DNA of 64,000 bases, taken from NCBI GenBank assembly GCA_003117195.1, contig BDSI01000022.1, forward strand, positions 743,752 to 807,751. Direction: 5' to 3'. The first letter of the stretch is position 1. Each line of letters starts with the position of its first letter. Source of the stretch: Eudorina sp. 2006-703-Eu-15. Lineage: Eukaryota > Chlorophyta > Chlorophyceae > Chlamydomonadales > Volvocaceae. The notes under the pieces are model-generated. The model was not told the DNA's origin, did not search any database, and was given only the letters and a program-made list of their open reading frames with translations. The position numbers were made by a program, and so were the translations under genes. Shown one piece after another: positions 23,355 through 33,400 of this stretch.

Positions 23355-23911
23355 GAGGATGGCGTTACAGGGAGTGGGGAGTGGAGCATTGGGGTTCCAA
23401 ACCTGGAAGGCAAGAGGGCCAGGGGGATTGTGGGGAGATGGATTGAGTAGAAATATCGAATAGGGGAATGGGGATGGTGGGTAGAGGGGTGTGGGGCGTG
23501 GGGTGCTGGTGGGGAGGGGGGCTTTACTCACCGCTCCCGCACCCCAAGGTCGGCCCTAAGGCCCAACCCCGCCTGACCTAGAAGGGCCCTACGTCCCCGC
23601 AAGGGTCAAACAGGGCCTCTCAACACCGTCACGGGGGCAATGCCCGGCACCCACACCCACACACCCACACCCGCACCCACTCCCCGCAGTCCGTCCGCGA
23701 GAACTGCGTGCGGTACGCCATGTTGGACGTGCTGCGCCACCCGCCGGCGGCGCTGGCGGACGTGGTCCGGAGCCACTTCCGGCTGCGGCGGGAGGCGCTG
23801 CTGTCGCAGATCAAGGGCTGGGCGGACGAGGCGCGGGGCTCCGACAACGCGCACGCGGGGCGGCTGACGGAGCTGCGGAGGGAGCTCGAGGCGCTCATGG
23901 CCCCACTGTGA
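11357..23911 (+). CDS. BIRC6/BRUCE-type ubiquitin-conjugating enzyme E2 with an extra N-terminal UBC-like domain
   Basis: Transfers ubiquitin from E1 to substrates through a UBC domain of the giant-IAP (BIRC6/Apollon) type. Exons with matching phases: 11357 (or in-frame ATG 11591)-11890, 12306-12382 (join uncertain), 12819-12997, 13728-13955, 14119-14276, 14838-15022, 15990-16692, 17255-17471, one or two unresolved exons (candidates near 18085-18160 and 18298-18408), about 19578-19985, 20651-20752, 21349-21531, 21929-22072, 22736-22849, 23690-23911 (TGA). About 1150 codons are assigned. The C-terminal UBC has [49 protein letters not shown] (active-site Cys codon 21998-22000), [19 protein letters not shown] and [10 protein letters not shown]. 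The exons at 12819-14276 encode a second UBC-like fold ([29 protein letters not shown]) with no Cys at the catalytic place, so probably a UEV. The N-terminus is very acidic; exon 15990-16692 is Glu/Gln then Ala/Asp-repeat rich. No BIR domain is seen. Confidence 0.85.
14609..14612 (-). terminator. Pol III TTTT terminator of tRNA-Tyr
   Basis: First run of four T on the minus strand after the tRNA 3' end, 15 nt away, as expected for RNA polymerase III termination. Confidence 0.6.
14627..14711 (-). tRNA. trnY-GUA: tRNA-Tyr (GUA) with a 12-nt intron
   Basis: Reading the minus strand: a 7-bp acceptor stem CCAGCCA/TGGCTGG, a D-arm GCTC...GAGC, a 5-bp anticodon stem AAGGA/TCCTT, anticodon GTA, an intron of about 12 nt (TGGTAACAGACA) after position 37, a 5-bp T-stem GCCTG/CAGGC around TTCGATC, and discriminator A. 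An intron at this place is the rule for eukaryotic nuclear tRNA-Tyr. The A box (TAGCTCAGCTGG) and B box (GTTCGATCC) are intact. A TTTT pol III terminator lies 15 nt downstream (14609-14612). The gene sits antisense in the E2 intron 14277-14837. Confidence 0.93.
15206..15304. repeat. 21-bp tandem array, five copies, each holding a GACCCACGGGTC palindrome
   Basis: Copies start at 15206, 15227, 15248, 15269 and 15290, exactly 21 bp apart. The array lies in the E2 intron 15023-15989, yet is open in frame and would encode a repeated DPRVTSS heptapeptide, so an exonised isoform cannot be excluded. Confidence 0.9.
17757..17780. repeat. (CTG)8 microsatellite in an E2 intron
   Basis: Perfect CTG array in the intron after the exon ending at 17471. 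Confidence 0.9.
18890..19549. repeat. 19-bp minisatellite, about 34.7 near-identical copies
   Basis: Unit CTGGCAACTGGCACTGCAT, essentially without variation over 660 bp. Because 19 is not a multiple of 3, each strand cycles through all frames; no frame of the unit contains a stop, so all six frames are open across the array. It lies directly upstream of an exon (about 19578-19985) of the E2 gene and may be intronic or partly exonic, since the downstream exon frame stays open back through the array to 18873. Confidence 0.97.
20731..20976. repeat. 41-bp tandem repeat, six copies, spanning an exon end and its 5' splice site
   Basis: Copies begin at 20731, 20772, 20813, 20854, 20895 and 20936, an exact 41-bp period. 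Copy 1 contains the end of an E2 exon (CGGCTGGCCAAGGAG) and the donor GTGCGG at 20753. The five further copies repeat exon end plus donor inside the intron. Confidence 0.95.
22850..23040. repeat. G-rich short tandem repeat right after an E2 exon donor
   Basis: About a dozen variants of GGTGGGGTGACGAG of 14-17 bp begin at the 5' splice site of the intron following exon 22736-22849. Confidence 0.85.
23041..23240. repeat. (TG)n blocks with dispersed repeat copies
   Basis: Two (TG)n blocks each run into GTTAGCAAGGAGAAAAGCTG, then from 23151 a roughly 90-bp unit (GGCAGAACAGGAGTGC ... TTTGCCCGTATGCG) that recurs at 29200-29290 and, partially, at 25021-25062 and 5560-5640. Confidence 0.8.
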
Positions 23912-25253
23912 GGGGGCCTGGCGCGGGAGGCGGTGAAGGGAGGGGGAGGGGAGGGCAAGGAGTTGGATGTGGAAGGGTGGGGGGTCCGGAGCGGGGGAGA
24001 GGGGGAGAGGGGGATGAGGTACGGGGACGTGGCGGGCACACGGTGAACGCTGGGTGCGGGGACCTTTGTTCTGCGGTGGTGACATGCGCCAGGCGCGTGG
24101 CCGCTGCCGACCACGGCCGCACCCCAGCCCAGCCCTCCGGCGCACGCAGCGGTTCTGCGGGGCTGGGGAGGACGGCTGGCGGTAATCCCCCGGTGGCCGG
24201 TGGAGAGCGGACCATGCGTGGGAGCTTGGAGCAGCGAAGGGTGGGGGCCCCTCAATGTCTCAAAGCCGCAGTCAGGTAGATGGGTAGTTGGGTAGTTGGG
24301 TACTGGAGCGCCGGGGGGTACGGTACTGCAGCGGGGCGGGGCCTCAACGCTGCGATGCCTGCAGCCAGGGTACGACTCCCTTTCACGTTACCCTCTACAG
24401 CGGTGGCGCAGCGAGTAAAACAAACACACACACACACCTGCTGTACAGCCCCTCCAGGGGACCCCCCAGCGCCCGGTGAGCCCTTCGTAGGTGCCGGGCG
24501 GGGGGGGCGTCGCGGCGGGGTGCGGGATGTGAAAGGAACCTGCTGGATGCTGGGTATGGGCGTGTGGGGACGCGAACAGGGGCGGGGGCCACCTACGTTT
24601 CCCAGGTTCCCAGGCCCGGTGTGCGGAGGGCGGTGTGCGGAGGGCGGTGTGCGGAGGGCGGTGTGCGGAGGGCGGTGTGCGGAGGGCGGTGTGCGGAGAG
24701 CGGTGTGCGGAGGGCGGAGGGCGAGGAGGAAGGGTACGAGCGGCAGTGGGTGCGTGTGCGGTTGGCGCGAGTGCGTTCAGGATAGGAACCCGCCCGGCGG
24801 TGAGGTTGTGCGTGGGTTTAATAAGAACCCAACCCGGAACTGCCCAAGCCCGTGCGTGTGCATTTCTGCTGTTTAGGAAGCCCGACCGACCGAAACCAAT
24901 ATCCAAACTCCGTGCTGCATGTGCGGTTCTGGTTGTGCCCTCCCTCATGCACCTGGGCCCTGTGTGTTGAGGTTTGTCTGTTAATACTCTGCGGGCAGGG
25001 CAGCAGATGGCTGGGGGTGTGCGAAGGCAGGCAGGGCAGGAGTGCGTGACATGCAAAGGGTAGGAAAATTCCTATGGTAAAATAAACCCTAAACCCTAAA
25101 ACCCGTAGCTAAGGCCGGGACATGCCTGTTTGTCACCTGACCTCCCCTGCCCTGTGTGGTGGGGGGGGCCCGGGGGGGGGGGAGCGGGTATATGGACGTG
25201 GGCGTGGGAGTGGACGTCGGCCATCGGGACACTGTGTGTGGCAAGAAACCCGC

Positions 25254-25293
<40 letters not shown>

Positions 25294-27463
25294 TGTAGGG
25301 TTTGTGCGCGAGGCGGGACTGCGCGGCATGGAGCGTGTCCTTCGGCGGGCAAGGCAGGAACGCCGCACAGGCCCCCATGGCAGGGAGACGGAGGGAGGAC
25401 AGGAGGGTGTGCATGAGTACATCTGCGTGAGATGCGGGTCTATGTCGTTGGTGTTTGGTCGGATGCCCGGACGGATGCTCACGAAGTCACGGAGGCGCGG
25501 CGGCAAGGTGTTGGCGGCATAATGTTGCGGCGGCTGTAAGGGGCCTGAAACTGGCAGAGGGCTGAGGTGCGGATGTTAAATCTGTCGTACAGGACCTTGC
25601 TCGTGGGGGATTGGTGTGTGTGGGGGCGGACCCGCAGTGTGTTAGGCAGCTGGGAAACCGCCTTTTTTGTGCGCGTATGTGCGTCATTGAGATCTGAAAT
25701 TGAACCGGGTGTGTGGTTATGTATTAGGTAAACTTGAGCCGCGAGATGTGAAACCGATGGCAATGATGACAGGAACCAGCGTGTGGTTGTATGTGGTTGT
25801 ATGTGGTTGTGTGAGGTTGCGTGTGCGTGTTCAGTGAGGAACCCGCCCGTGTTTTTAGGAATGCGACCCGCCCGACCCAAACCAATCTCCAATATAACCT
25901 CCGCCCGAGTGTGTGAGTGTGGGAGTGTAAGTGTTTAGAACAGTGACCGTGGGATCACGCACCTTACCTCACCGTGGTGTTGTGCCGTCCGTCAACTTGG
26001 CAGAGCCGGTAAGTAGTTGACGGGCGGGGGCGGGGTCGGTCGCCCCACCTTACCGGCGCCAGCTGGGGAAGCAGTTGCAAGGTTGCACCCACGCACGGGC
26101 CACGAAGCCGTCCAGGCCGCCCTCGGTGCCGTCAAGGCCTAAGACACGGGCTGCGCGGTGTCGGCCCACACGCGCTCATGACCCCCTCCCTCAGGTGGGG
26201 GCCAGCGTACCGCCGACGTAAGCTACGGATCCGTCGCTAACCTCGCCCCTCACCTCGCCTGCCGTAAGGACCCGGGCTACGACACCCCCGGGCCTGAGCG
26301 CGGCGGGTCAGACCGGTTACCGTGGAGCGGTTTGTCGGCCATCACGAGTTGGCCACCGGCCCCTCTCCGCCACACAACCAAACCCCAGCTGCCGCCACAC
26401 AACCAACAACCAAACCCCAGCTGCCGCCACACAACCAAACCCCCCACACCCATACCCGGTGGGTGCTACAGCGGCGCGGTCTACGCACACGTACTACCGC
26501 ATCTACATCGCCGTCACCGCTCACTTCCTTACGACAACGGGGTTATCGGTACTTCGGGTTCCGGGTGGTGGCACCAGGATCTCCATCGCCTGGTCGCGCT
26601 GACCTCCTCTTCTGGCGGCGCAGGCTTTTTCAGGTGTTCACATACCCCGCACCGCATTTGTCACCCGCCGGCTGTCCTAGGTCCGGGCCCGTTGAACCGC
26701 CCCCGGGGGGTGAGGACAGGGGCCACCCCTTCCAACGCTTCATTCATTTTGCTCCATTTATTTTCTTACTTGCCATCACCGCTTGGCTCCCGCAGCAGCG
26801 GCAGCAGCAACAGCTGCTCGCCCGTCGCACAGCCGCGACAGCCCAGCCTCGCGCCTCCGCGCCCCTCCCTCGCCCTCCTCCGCGCCCTCGCCCTCGCCCC
26901 TGGACGCGACGGGACTGTACGGGACTGGAGCTGAGACGTCACCCGCCGGGTCGCCCCTCCGCCGCCGTCCTCAGTTTCAGTTTGAGCGCAGCCACCCAGG
27001 CTGCGTCCAAGCCCCTTCACAAGTCCTCCCACTTAACCCAGTAATCAACCGGAAACAACGGTCCAGGCCCTCAGCGGTGGATCCCCCCCTGGCGCCCCAA
27101 GGGGGTTGTGCGGGTTTAACAAGAAGCCCACCCATAAGGGGGGTTGTGTGTGGCGCCCCCGCACCAGGGCACAGAGGGCACCTGCGTCATTCACCCAGCT
27201 GCTTCATCCAGAACCCGAGATTCCGCCCCCCACATCCCACGCCCTCCCCAAGGACTCCACGAGGACCCCGCACCCACACCGGGAGGCGCTGGCGCCCACC
27301 AGGGCGAGGAGACTGCGGAACGCCGCTGCCACCGTCACTGCCACATCCGCACCCACCACGTCGCGTCCCGTCCCGTCCCGTCATCAGCAAGGGGGGGGGA
27401 GGGGCCCCGGAGCGACAGCAGCAGCAGCAGCAGCAGCCGGTGGTCACCTGCACCTGCTGGTGC
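23912..27463. other. Convergent intergenic region of E2 and PPIL4 genes
   Basis: The 3' ends of the two genes face each other here. Contents seen: a 14-bp repeat (GTGTGCGGAGGGCG, about eight copies, 24617-24720), (TG)n-anchored repeat copies near 24809-24835 and 25825-25880, a partial 90-bp dispersed repeat (25021-25062), a short telomere-like tract (25083-25107), a (TG)n block (25256-25292), and a 27-bp CAACCAAACCCCAGCTGCCG repeat in three copies (about 26370-26445). The long frames at 26.3-27.0 kb show no recognisable domain and are not called as genes. Confidence 0.5.
25083..25107. repeat. Short interstitial telomere-like repeat (CCCTAAA / CCCTAAAA)
   Basis: Reads AAACCCTAAACCCTAAAACC. 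It combines plant-type CCCTAAA with the Chlamydomonas-type CCCTAAAA unit, about three units. Confidence 0.6.
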
Positions 27464-30400
27464 TCACCGGCGTTCCGGGTCCCGGTCTCGATTTCGACCC
27501 CTCTGCTCCCGCTCCCTGTCCTTGTCCCTGTAGCTTTCTCGGGGCCGGTCCCGGTCGCGGTCCCGATCGCGGTCGCGGTCTCCGCGCCTGCCGTCCCGCG
27601 GGTCGCCCTCGTCCACCTCGTCCCGCCGACTGGGCCGCTCCCGCTCCCGACCCCCTTCCCGGCCGCTGACCCGCCCTCCCGCCTCCTCCCAGCCGCCCCC
27701 CCACTCGCCCCGGCCCCGCTCCCGGTCACGGCCGCGCTCCCCGTCACCGTACCGGTCACGATCCCGATCCTGACCCTGACCCCGATCCAATCCCCGATCC
27801 CGCCGGTCCGCTCCGACCCGTGGGTCCTCGTCGCGCTCGCGGGGGTCGGGGCGCCGGTCACCTGCGTCCCCCACTGCCCGTGCGTCCCACGGGTCGCGAG
27901 GACCCGCCTCCCGGCCGCCGCCGCCGCCACGGTCCCATCGGTCAGACCGCTCCGACCTCCCCCGGTCCCAGTTCCGGTCAGGGTCTGGGCCCTGGTCCCG
28001 GGGACCGCCGGCGGCTCGGCGGCCCTCCTCCGCGCCCCGGCGGCCGACCGCCGCAGCGCCGTCGCCGTCGCCGGGGTGACGGGGGCGGCGGCGGTCGCCG
28101 CCGTCGGCCTCGCCGGCGTCGTGCCGGCTGCGCTTGGTCACACCGCCGCCACCGCCGCCGCCGCCGCCGCCTCTCCGCGGCGCTTCGGCGGCTGCCACCG
28201 CGGCGGCGGACGCCATCGCCTCCTCGTGGCCAAGGAGCAGCAGCTCGTGGCCCCCGCCCACGGCCCCGCCCCCGCCGCCCCCGTAAGCGCCCCCGCGGCC
28301 CCGGGGGTCCTGTTTCAGCTCAACACGGGACTTCTGCAAAGCGGCCACACAGTTGAAAAGCGGCCACACAATTGCAAAGCGGTCACACAATTTCAAAGCG
28401 GTCACATTGTTTGGCACGCAAATGAGAAAGCGGGCAAGCGAGGCATTGAGGCACGAGGGCGCGTGGAACGGTGCGTGGAACGGCGCGTCACACCACACCA
28501 GCCCAGGTGAGACGACGGAGCTCCGAGGCCATGAGGCAACGCGGCTCTAAACCCGTCCGACCACACCCTGCTGCACCATAACTGCGCGCTGCACCAGTGT
28601 CGTGTGCCTCTGCCGGGGCGGCGCATGAGGCTCGTCGCGTCTCGGCGCGGCGCAGCCGCCTCCCCCCCGGCCCCCCCCGCCTCCCCACACACGGCGGTTT
28701 CCTTTCCTTAACACACACGTAAGGGCCGCCACCGCCTGGGTGGCTGGCCGGCGCATGGCACGAGGCCGAGGCCGCCCCGCTGAACCGCGCCCTCCCCGCT
28801 GGACACAGCCCCCCCGCCGGGAGGAAGACCCCCTCCCTGCCCTCCTGATCGGGTGCCTCCCTTCGCGCCTTGCCAAGAAGAACCCCTCCCCGGCTTGCTT
28901 GGAGGCTTCCCCCCCAAAGGCCCCCCCCCAACCCTCACCCCGCAGATTAGCACCCGGGCTCCTCCCTGGGGGGCAACCCGCGGCCCCGGCCGCCCGCCGC
29001 TCGACCCCCAACCCCCGCCGCCTGGCGGCCCCCCTACCCCCCGCGTGCCCCCCCCGGCCCCCCCCGGCCCCACCTCCTGGCGCTGGTGCTGATCCGCCTG
29101 GCGGCCCATGCTGGCGTCCCCCCGTCGGCCCCCCCTGCGCGTCAGGGTCAGGGTCAGGGTCAGGGTGGGGTAAGACGGGTCGAGAGGTGTGTGGGTGTGC
29201 GTGTGTTATTGAGGCAGGCAGAAGAGGAGTGCATGACATGCGAGGGGGCGAGGGGCGCCCAACAGTTTTCCCGTATGCGTGTATGGTAGGTACTTGTCGC
29301 CGGGCTGGCTGCGTCTGGGCTCTGTTTGTTTACCACCACCCCCCGCCCCACCCCCACCCCCCGCCCCACCTCTTGAACTGCCTCCACAGGTGGAACACCG
29401 ACTGGCTGAAGTCCACCTTCACTCGCCGGTCGTCGATCACCGCGTTGTTCATCTTGAAGTAGGCGGCCTCGCAGGCCTCGTCGCTGCAGGGAGGGGGGAG
29501 GGGAGGGGAGGGGAGCCGAGGGCAGGGGAGGAAGGGCCCCGGGGCGAAGACGGGCGGAGTGCGGGTCAGGACAACTGCTCCGCACTCGGCGATTTTTTCT
29601 CGCGATTTCGTCTTCTTTGTTGACAAAGGGGGTCAGGAACCTGACAGGACCAGGCGGGCGGGCGACCGGACATCTGAACACCCACCCTCCACCGCGCCGG
29701 ATCCCGGATGTGTGTGTGTGTGGGGGGGTATAGGAAATTGGTAGGGGGGCGCGGCGGATCCCGGATGTGGGTGGGGGGGAGGGGGCGGCGGATCCCGCAC
29801 CTCGCGCGCAGGGGCAGGTGGAGGGGGGTACAGGACATTGGTGTACATCGATCAGCTGCGCTGCTGCCGGGGCTGCGGTTCTAGGTGAAGGGGGAGGTGC
29901 TGGGTTCCGGAAAAGCTGGCGCGCGGCGCCCCGTGTGGCGTGGGGCGATGCGCGTGGGGACCCTGGAGCTGTAGGAGCGGTTAAGACCCTGCAGCGTGTG
30001 GCGCCTGGCGGGCTCCCCTGGTGTTGTGTGGTGTGGTGTTGAATGGCGGTAGAGGCCCGGGGGCAGCGCCAACGCCGGCGGCGGCGGCAGCTCTGTCACC
30101 CCCACACCTCCCAAGTCCTGCTCCTGCAGGCTACAGCCCCCCTTCAACCCCGGCCCCGCCATACCATCAACCCTCCACCAACTCCGGCCCGCCCGCCGCC
30201 CGCCGGGCCCCCGGTCGGTTGCCGTACCTACCTGTCGAAGCCAATGAAGCCGTAATTGAGCGAGTCGCCTGTCTTGTAATCCCGAATGATGTCGCATGAC
30301 GTCACCCGGCCGAATCTGACACAAAGGACATCACCGGTGGTGGGGAGGGCGGGAGCGGGGAAGGGGGGGGACGGGGAAGGGGCGGGGCGGGGAAGGGCGG

Positions 30401-33400
30401 GGAAGGGCGGGGGGAATAGGAAAATGGTAGACATTTTCAATTGCGCTGCTGCCAGAGCGCCGGTTCGACGACCGGAGAAATTAGTACAGTACCGTAGATC
30501 GCCAGCGACGACGACGGTGTAGGCGCCCTGCTGCCACCATCCCCCTGCCCCTCCTCCTCCTCCCCACCGCCCCCGCCGCCGCCGGCCGCGCCCTACCTGA
30601 CCTGTCCCCTCGCCCGGGCTCCCCTCATGTCAAAATCAAGGGACGGCGAAACCTCACAAAAGCATAAGACCCCCCAACGTCCCAAGCACAAACACACACA
30701 CACACACACACAACCTGCTGAAGATGATCTCCAGGTCCTCCTCCGATGTCACCGGGTTGAGTTTGCAGATGAAGAGCATGTTGGGGGGCGGCTTGGCGTC
30801 TGTGGAGGGAGGGGGGAGGGAGGGAGGGGGGAGGCAGTTGGGCGTTTAGGGGGCGGGGGTGGAGGGGGAGGGCGGGGGCAGCATAGGGAGACGGGAGAGG
30901 GGGGAGGGCGCGCAGAGGGGGCAGGCAGGCCGGGCCGGGCAGGTCAGGCCAGGGCAGGCCAGGTCAGGTCAGGGCCGGGCCGGGCCGGGCCGGGCTGGGC
31001 CGGGCCGGGCCGGGCCGGGCAGGCGCGGTGCGAATCAGCGATGGTCGACAGTCAGTTCAGCCGCACTGACTCAAAAAGGGGAGCGGGGAGGCGGATGTCT
31101 ACTACACAATTGGTACGATAAGCTTTCACCGATTTCGCTGTCTTGATTGACAAAAAAGGGCTGATACCCCCACCTCGCGCCCCCCCACGGAATCGTCGCC
31201 CTGGCAGCACCCGCAGTTTGAGAAATGTCTACCCATTTCCTATGCCCCCCCTGCCCTGCACCCTCCGCCTTCCCCCCGCCCTCACCCGCGTCCGGCAGGT
31301 CCCCCACCATCTCCAGCACCACCGCCCGGTGGTGCGCCTCCGCCCGCCGCGTCTCCGCCTCCACCTCCTCCAGCGGCCGGGTGTCCTCCGCCGGCACCCA
31401 GTCGTCCTCCAGTCGGTCGCCCTGACAGCGGCCCGGGGGAAGGGGGCGGGGGGTACAGGAAATCGGTAGACAATTTCAAACTTCACTGCTGCTGCCAGAG
31501 CGACGGTTCGACCGGAGAAATTTGGGGGTGGAGGGGTGGGGAGGGGGCGGGGAGGGGGCGGGGAGGGGGTGGGTACAGGAAATCGGTAGACATGTTCAAA
31601 CTGCGCTGCTGCCAGAGCAAATGTCCGGAGAAGAACCAATGGTGGGGCCGGGAATGGGGGTGGGAGCGGGGGCGGGGGTGGGGGAGAGATCGGGACGTCG
31701 GCGAAGGAGGGCCAAAGGGGGGATGTGTGGAAACTGGTAAACTGCTGCACATCGATCAACCGCGCTGACTGCAGCACCAAAGGGAGGGCTCCAGGGCCCC
31801 AGAGTTACCACCGTGCTGCGCTGTATCGTACCGAGCTGACCTGCACCGTCCTATCCCATCCAACCCACCTTTCCGGCCGAGGACACGTCCCCGCCTCCCC
31901 CCTCCCCCCTCACCTCCCCGGCTGTTTCTCTTTTACACCCCCTCACCTCCCCGAACTCCGGCGGCGGCGAGGCGGGCGGGATGAGCGCCTCCAGCTGGGG
32001 CGGGTCGGGGAAGGGGTCGTCCAGCACGATGGTGTGGCGGATGCTGCGCGCGTGCACACCCCCCCCCGGCATGGGTTCGTGTGGGGACTCATTCACCATC
32101 AGGAGAGGGGAGCAGCCAGGAAAACTGGGCGGTCGGGGCCAACAGCGTTCATGGGGGGCGGCATCGGTGTCCCCAGAGCTGCCCGTTCCGAGCTGCCTCC
32201 CCTAGGGGTCCCGCGACGGCCCCCCGGCGGGCTTCCAAGGGCCGATACGGCAGCGCGACGTCGGGTTGGCGTTACGAGTCCGGCGGGTCACATGCGACCG
32301 GGGGCAACAGACTGCCGGGGCGTGGCGCGGCGTCCCATGGGACGGCACACACGGGCAAAGCGCAAACGACTTCCGCCTCACACTAACGCAAACAACAGCG
32401 GTCGGGCTTCCCGGCAATACACACAGTCGGACGCAACAAGGGCCCCCCGCCGTTTTCACTTTGATCCAACCCCCCACCCCCCACCCCCCGTCGCCGGTTG
32501 ACGCCCTCCGCCGCCGCCCCGGGTGCTGTGGTGCGGTGACGGCAAGAGCCGCTGTGTCCCCCCCCCCCGGGGAGGACGATGAGGGCGGGGGAACGCAGCC
32601 GCGCCGCGATGCTGCCGCACAGCACAGTGTCTGACAGTAGAATGCTCCCGTGGTTCGTGCCGTACCGAATGTTCTGGAAGGGCCGGCCGTCGGGGTCCAC
32701 GAACGCCTCATTGATGGCGTCCAGCACATCCCAGCCCTCAGCCACCTGTTGGAGGGTGGGGAAGGAGGGGGCGGCGGCGGCGGCGGCAGGTCGGGCGGGC
32801 GGGCGGGTGGGATACCAGCGACACGCACCAAGCTGCCGCTGCCGCTGTCGCAGCCGCAGCCCTCGACTCGCGCCGCAGGCGCCGTCCGGGCTTTGCGCTC
32901 AGCGACGGCGGCAGAGGGAACCTGACCGGCCTGACGGCGAAACGCTCCTGACGCGCCGAAGGAGACCCCTCCCTCCCCCCACCTGCCCGTCACCCGCGGC
33001 GTTTAACCCCCGGGGGCACCCGAGGCCCCCACCTGGCCGAAGATGGTGTGCTTGCCGTCCAGGCTGTCCAGCTCCTCCCCGGTGGTGATGTAGAACTGGG
33101 AGGCGTTCAGGTTCTCACCGGGCGATGCCATGCCCACCACGCCGCGCCGCGTGTGCTTTAGGTGGGGCCGCAGCTCGTCGTCGAAGAACCGCGCCTGGTC
33201 GCCGTACAGCTTCCTGCGGGGTGCGGACCACAGACAGGAACCTGTCTGTCTGTGGTTCGGTTTCGAGAGCGAGGGAACCGGGGTTTTCGAGCGAACCGAG
33301 GGAAACTCCGCCGGCTTGTTTGTGTTCTTCGACCTGTCCGTCGGGCGTCAGGAGGCATGTTCGTGGGTGCGTGTGAGAAGAAATGTGCCACCGTGCGCTG

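Noticed and set aside
26322..28510. Long plus-strand Pro/Val-rich frames opposite the PPIL4 tail
   Set aside because: They are the antisense of an RD/RS-rich exon; reverse reading of Arg/Asp codons gives Pro/Val/Ser-rich open frames.
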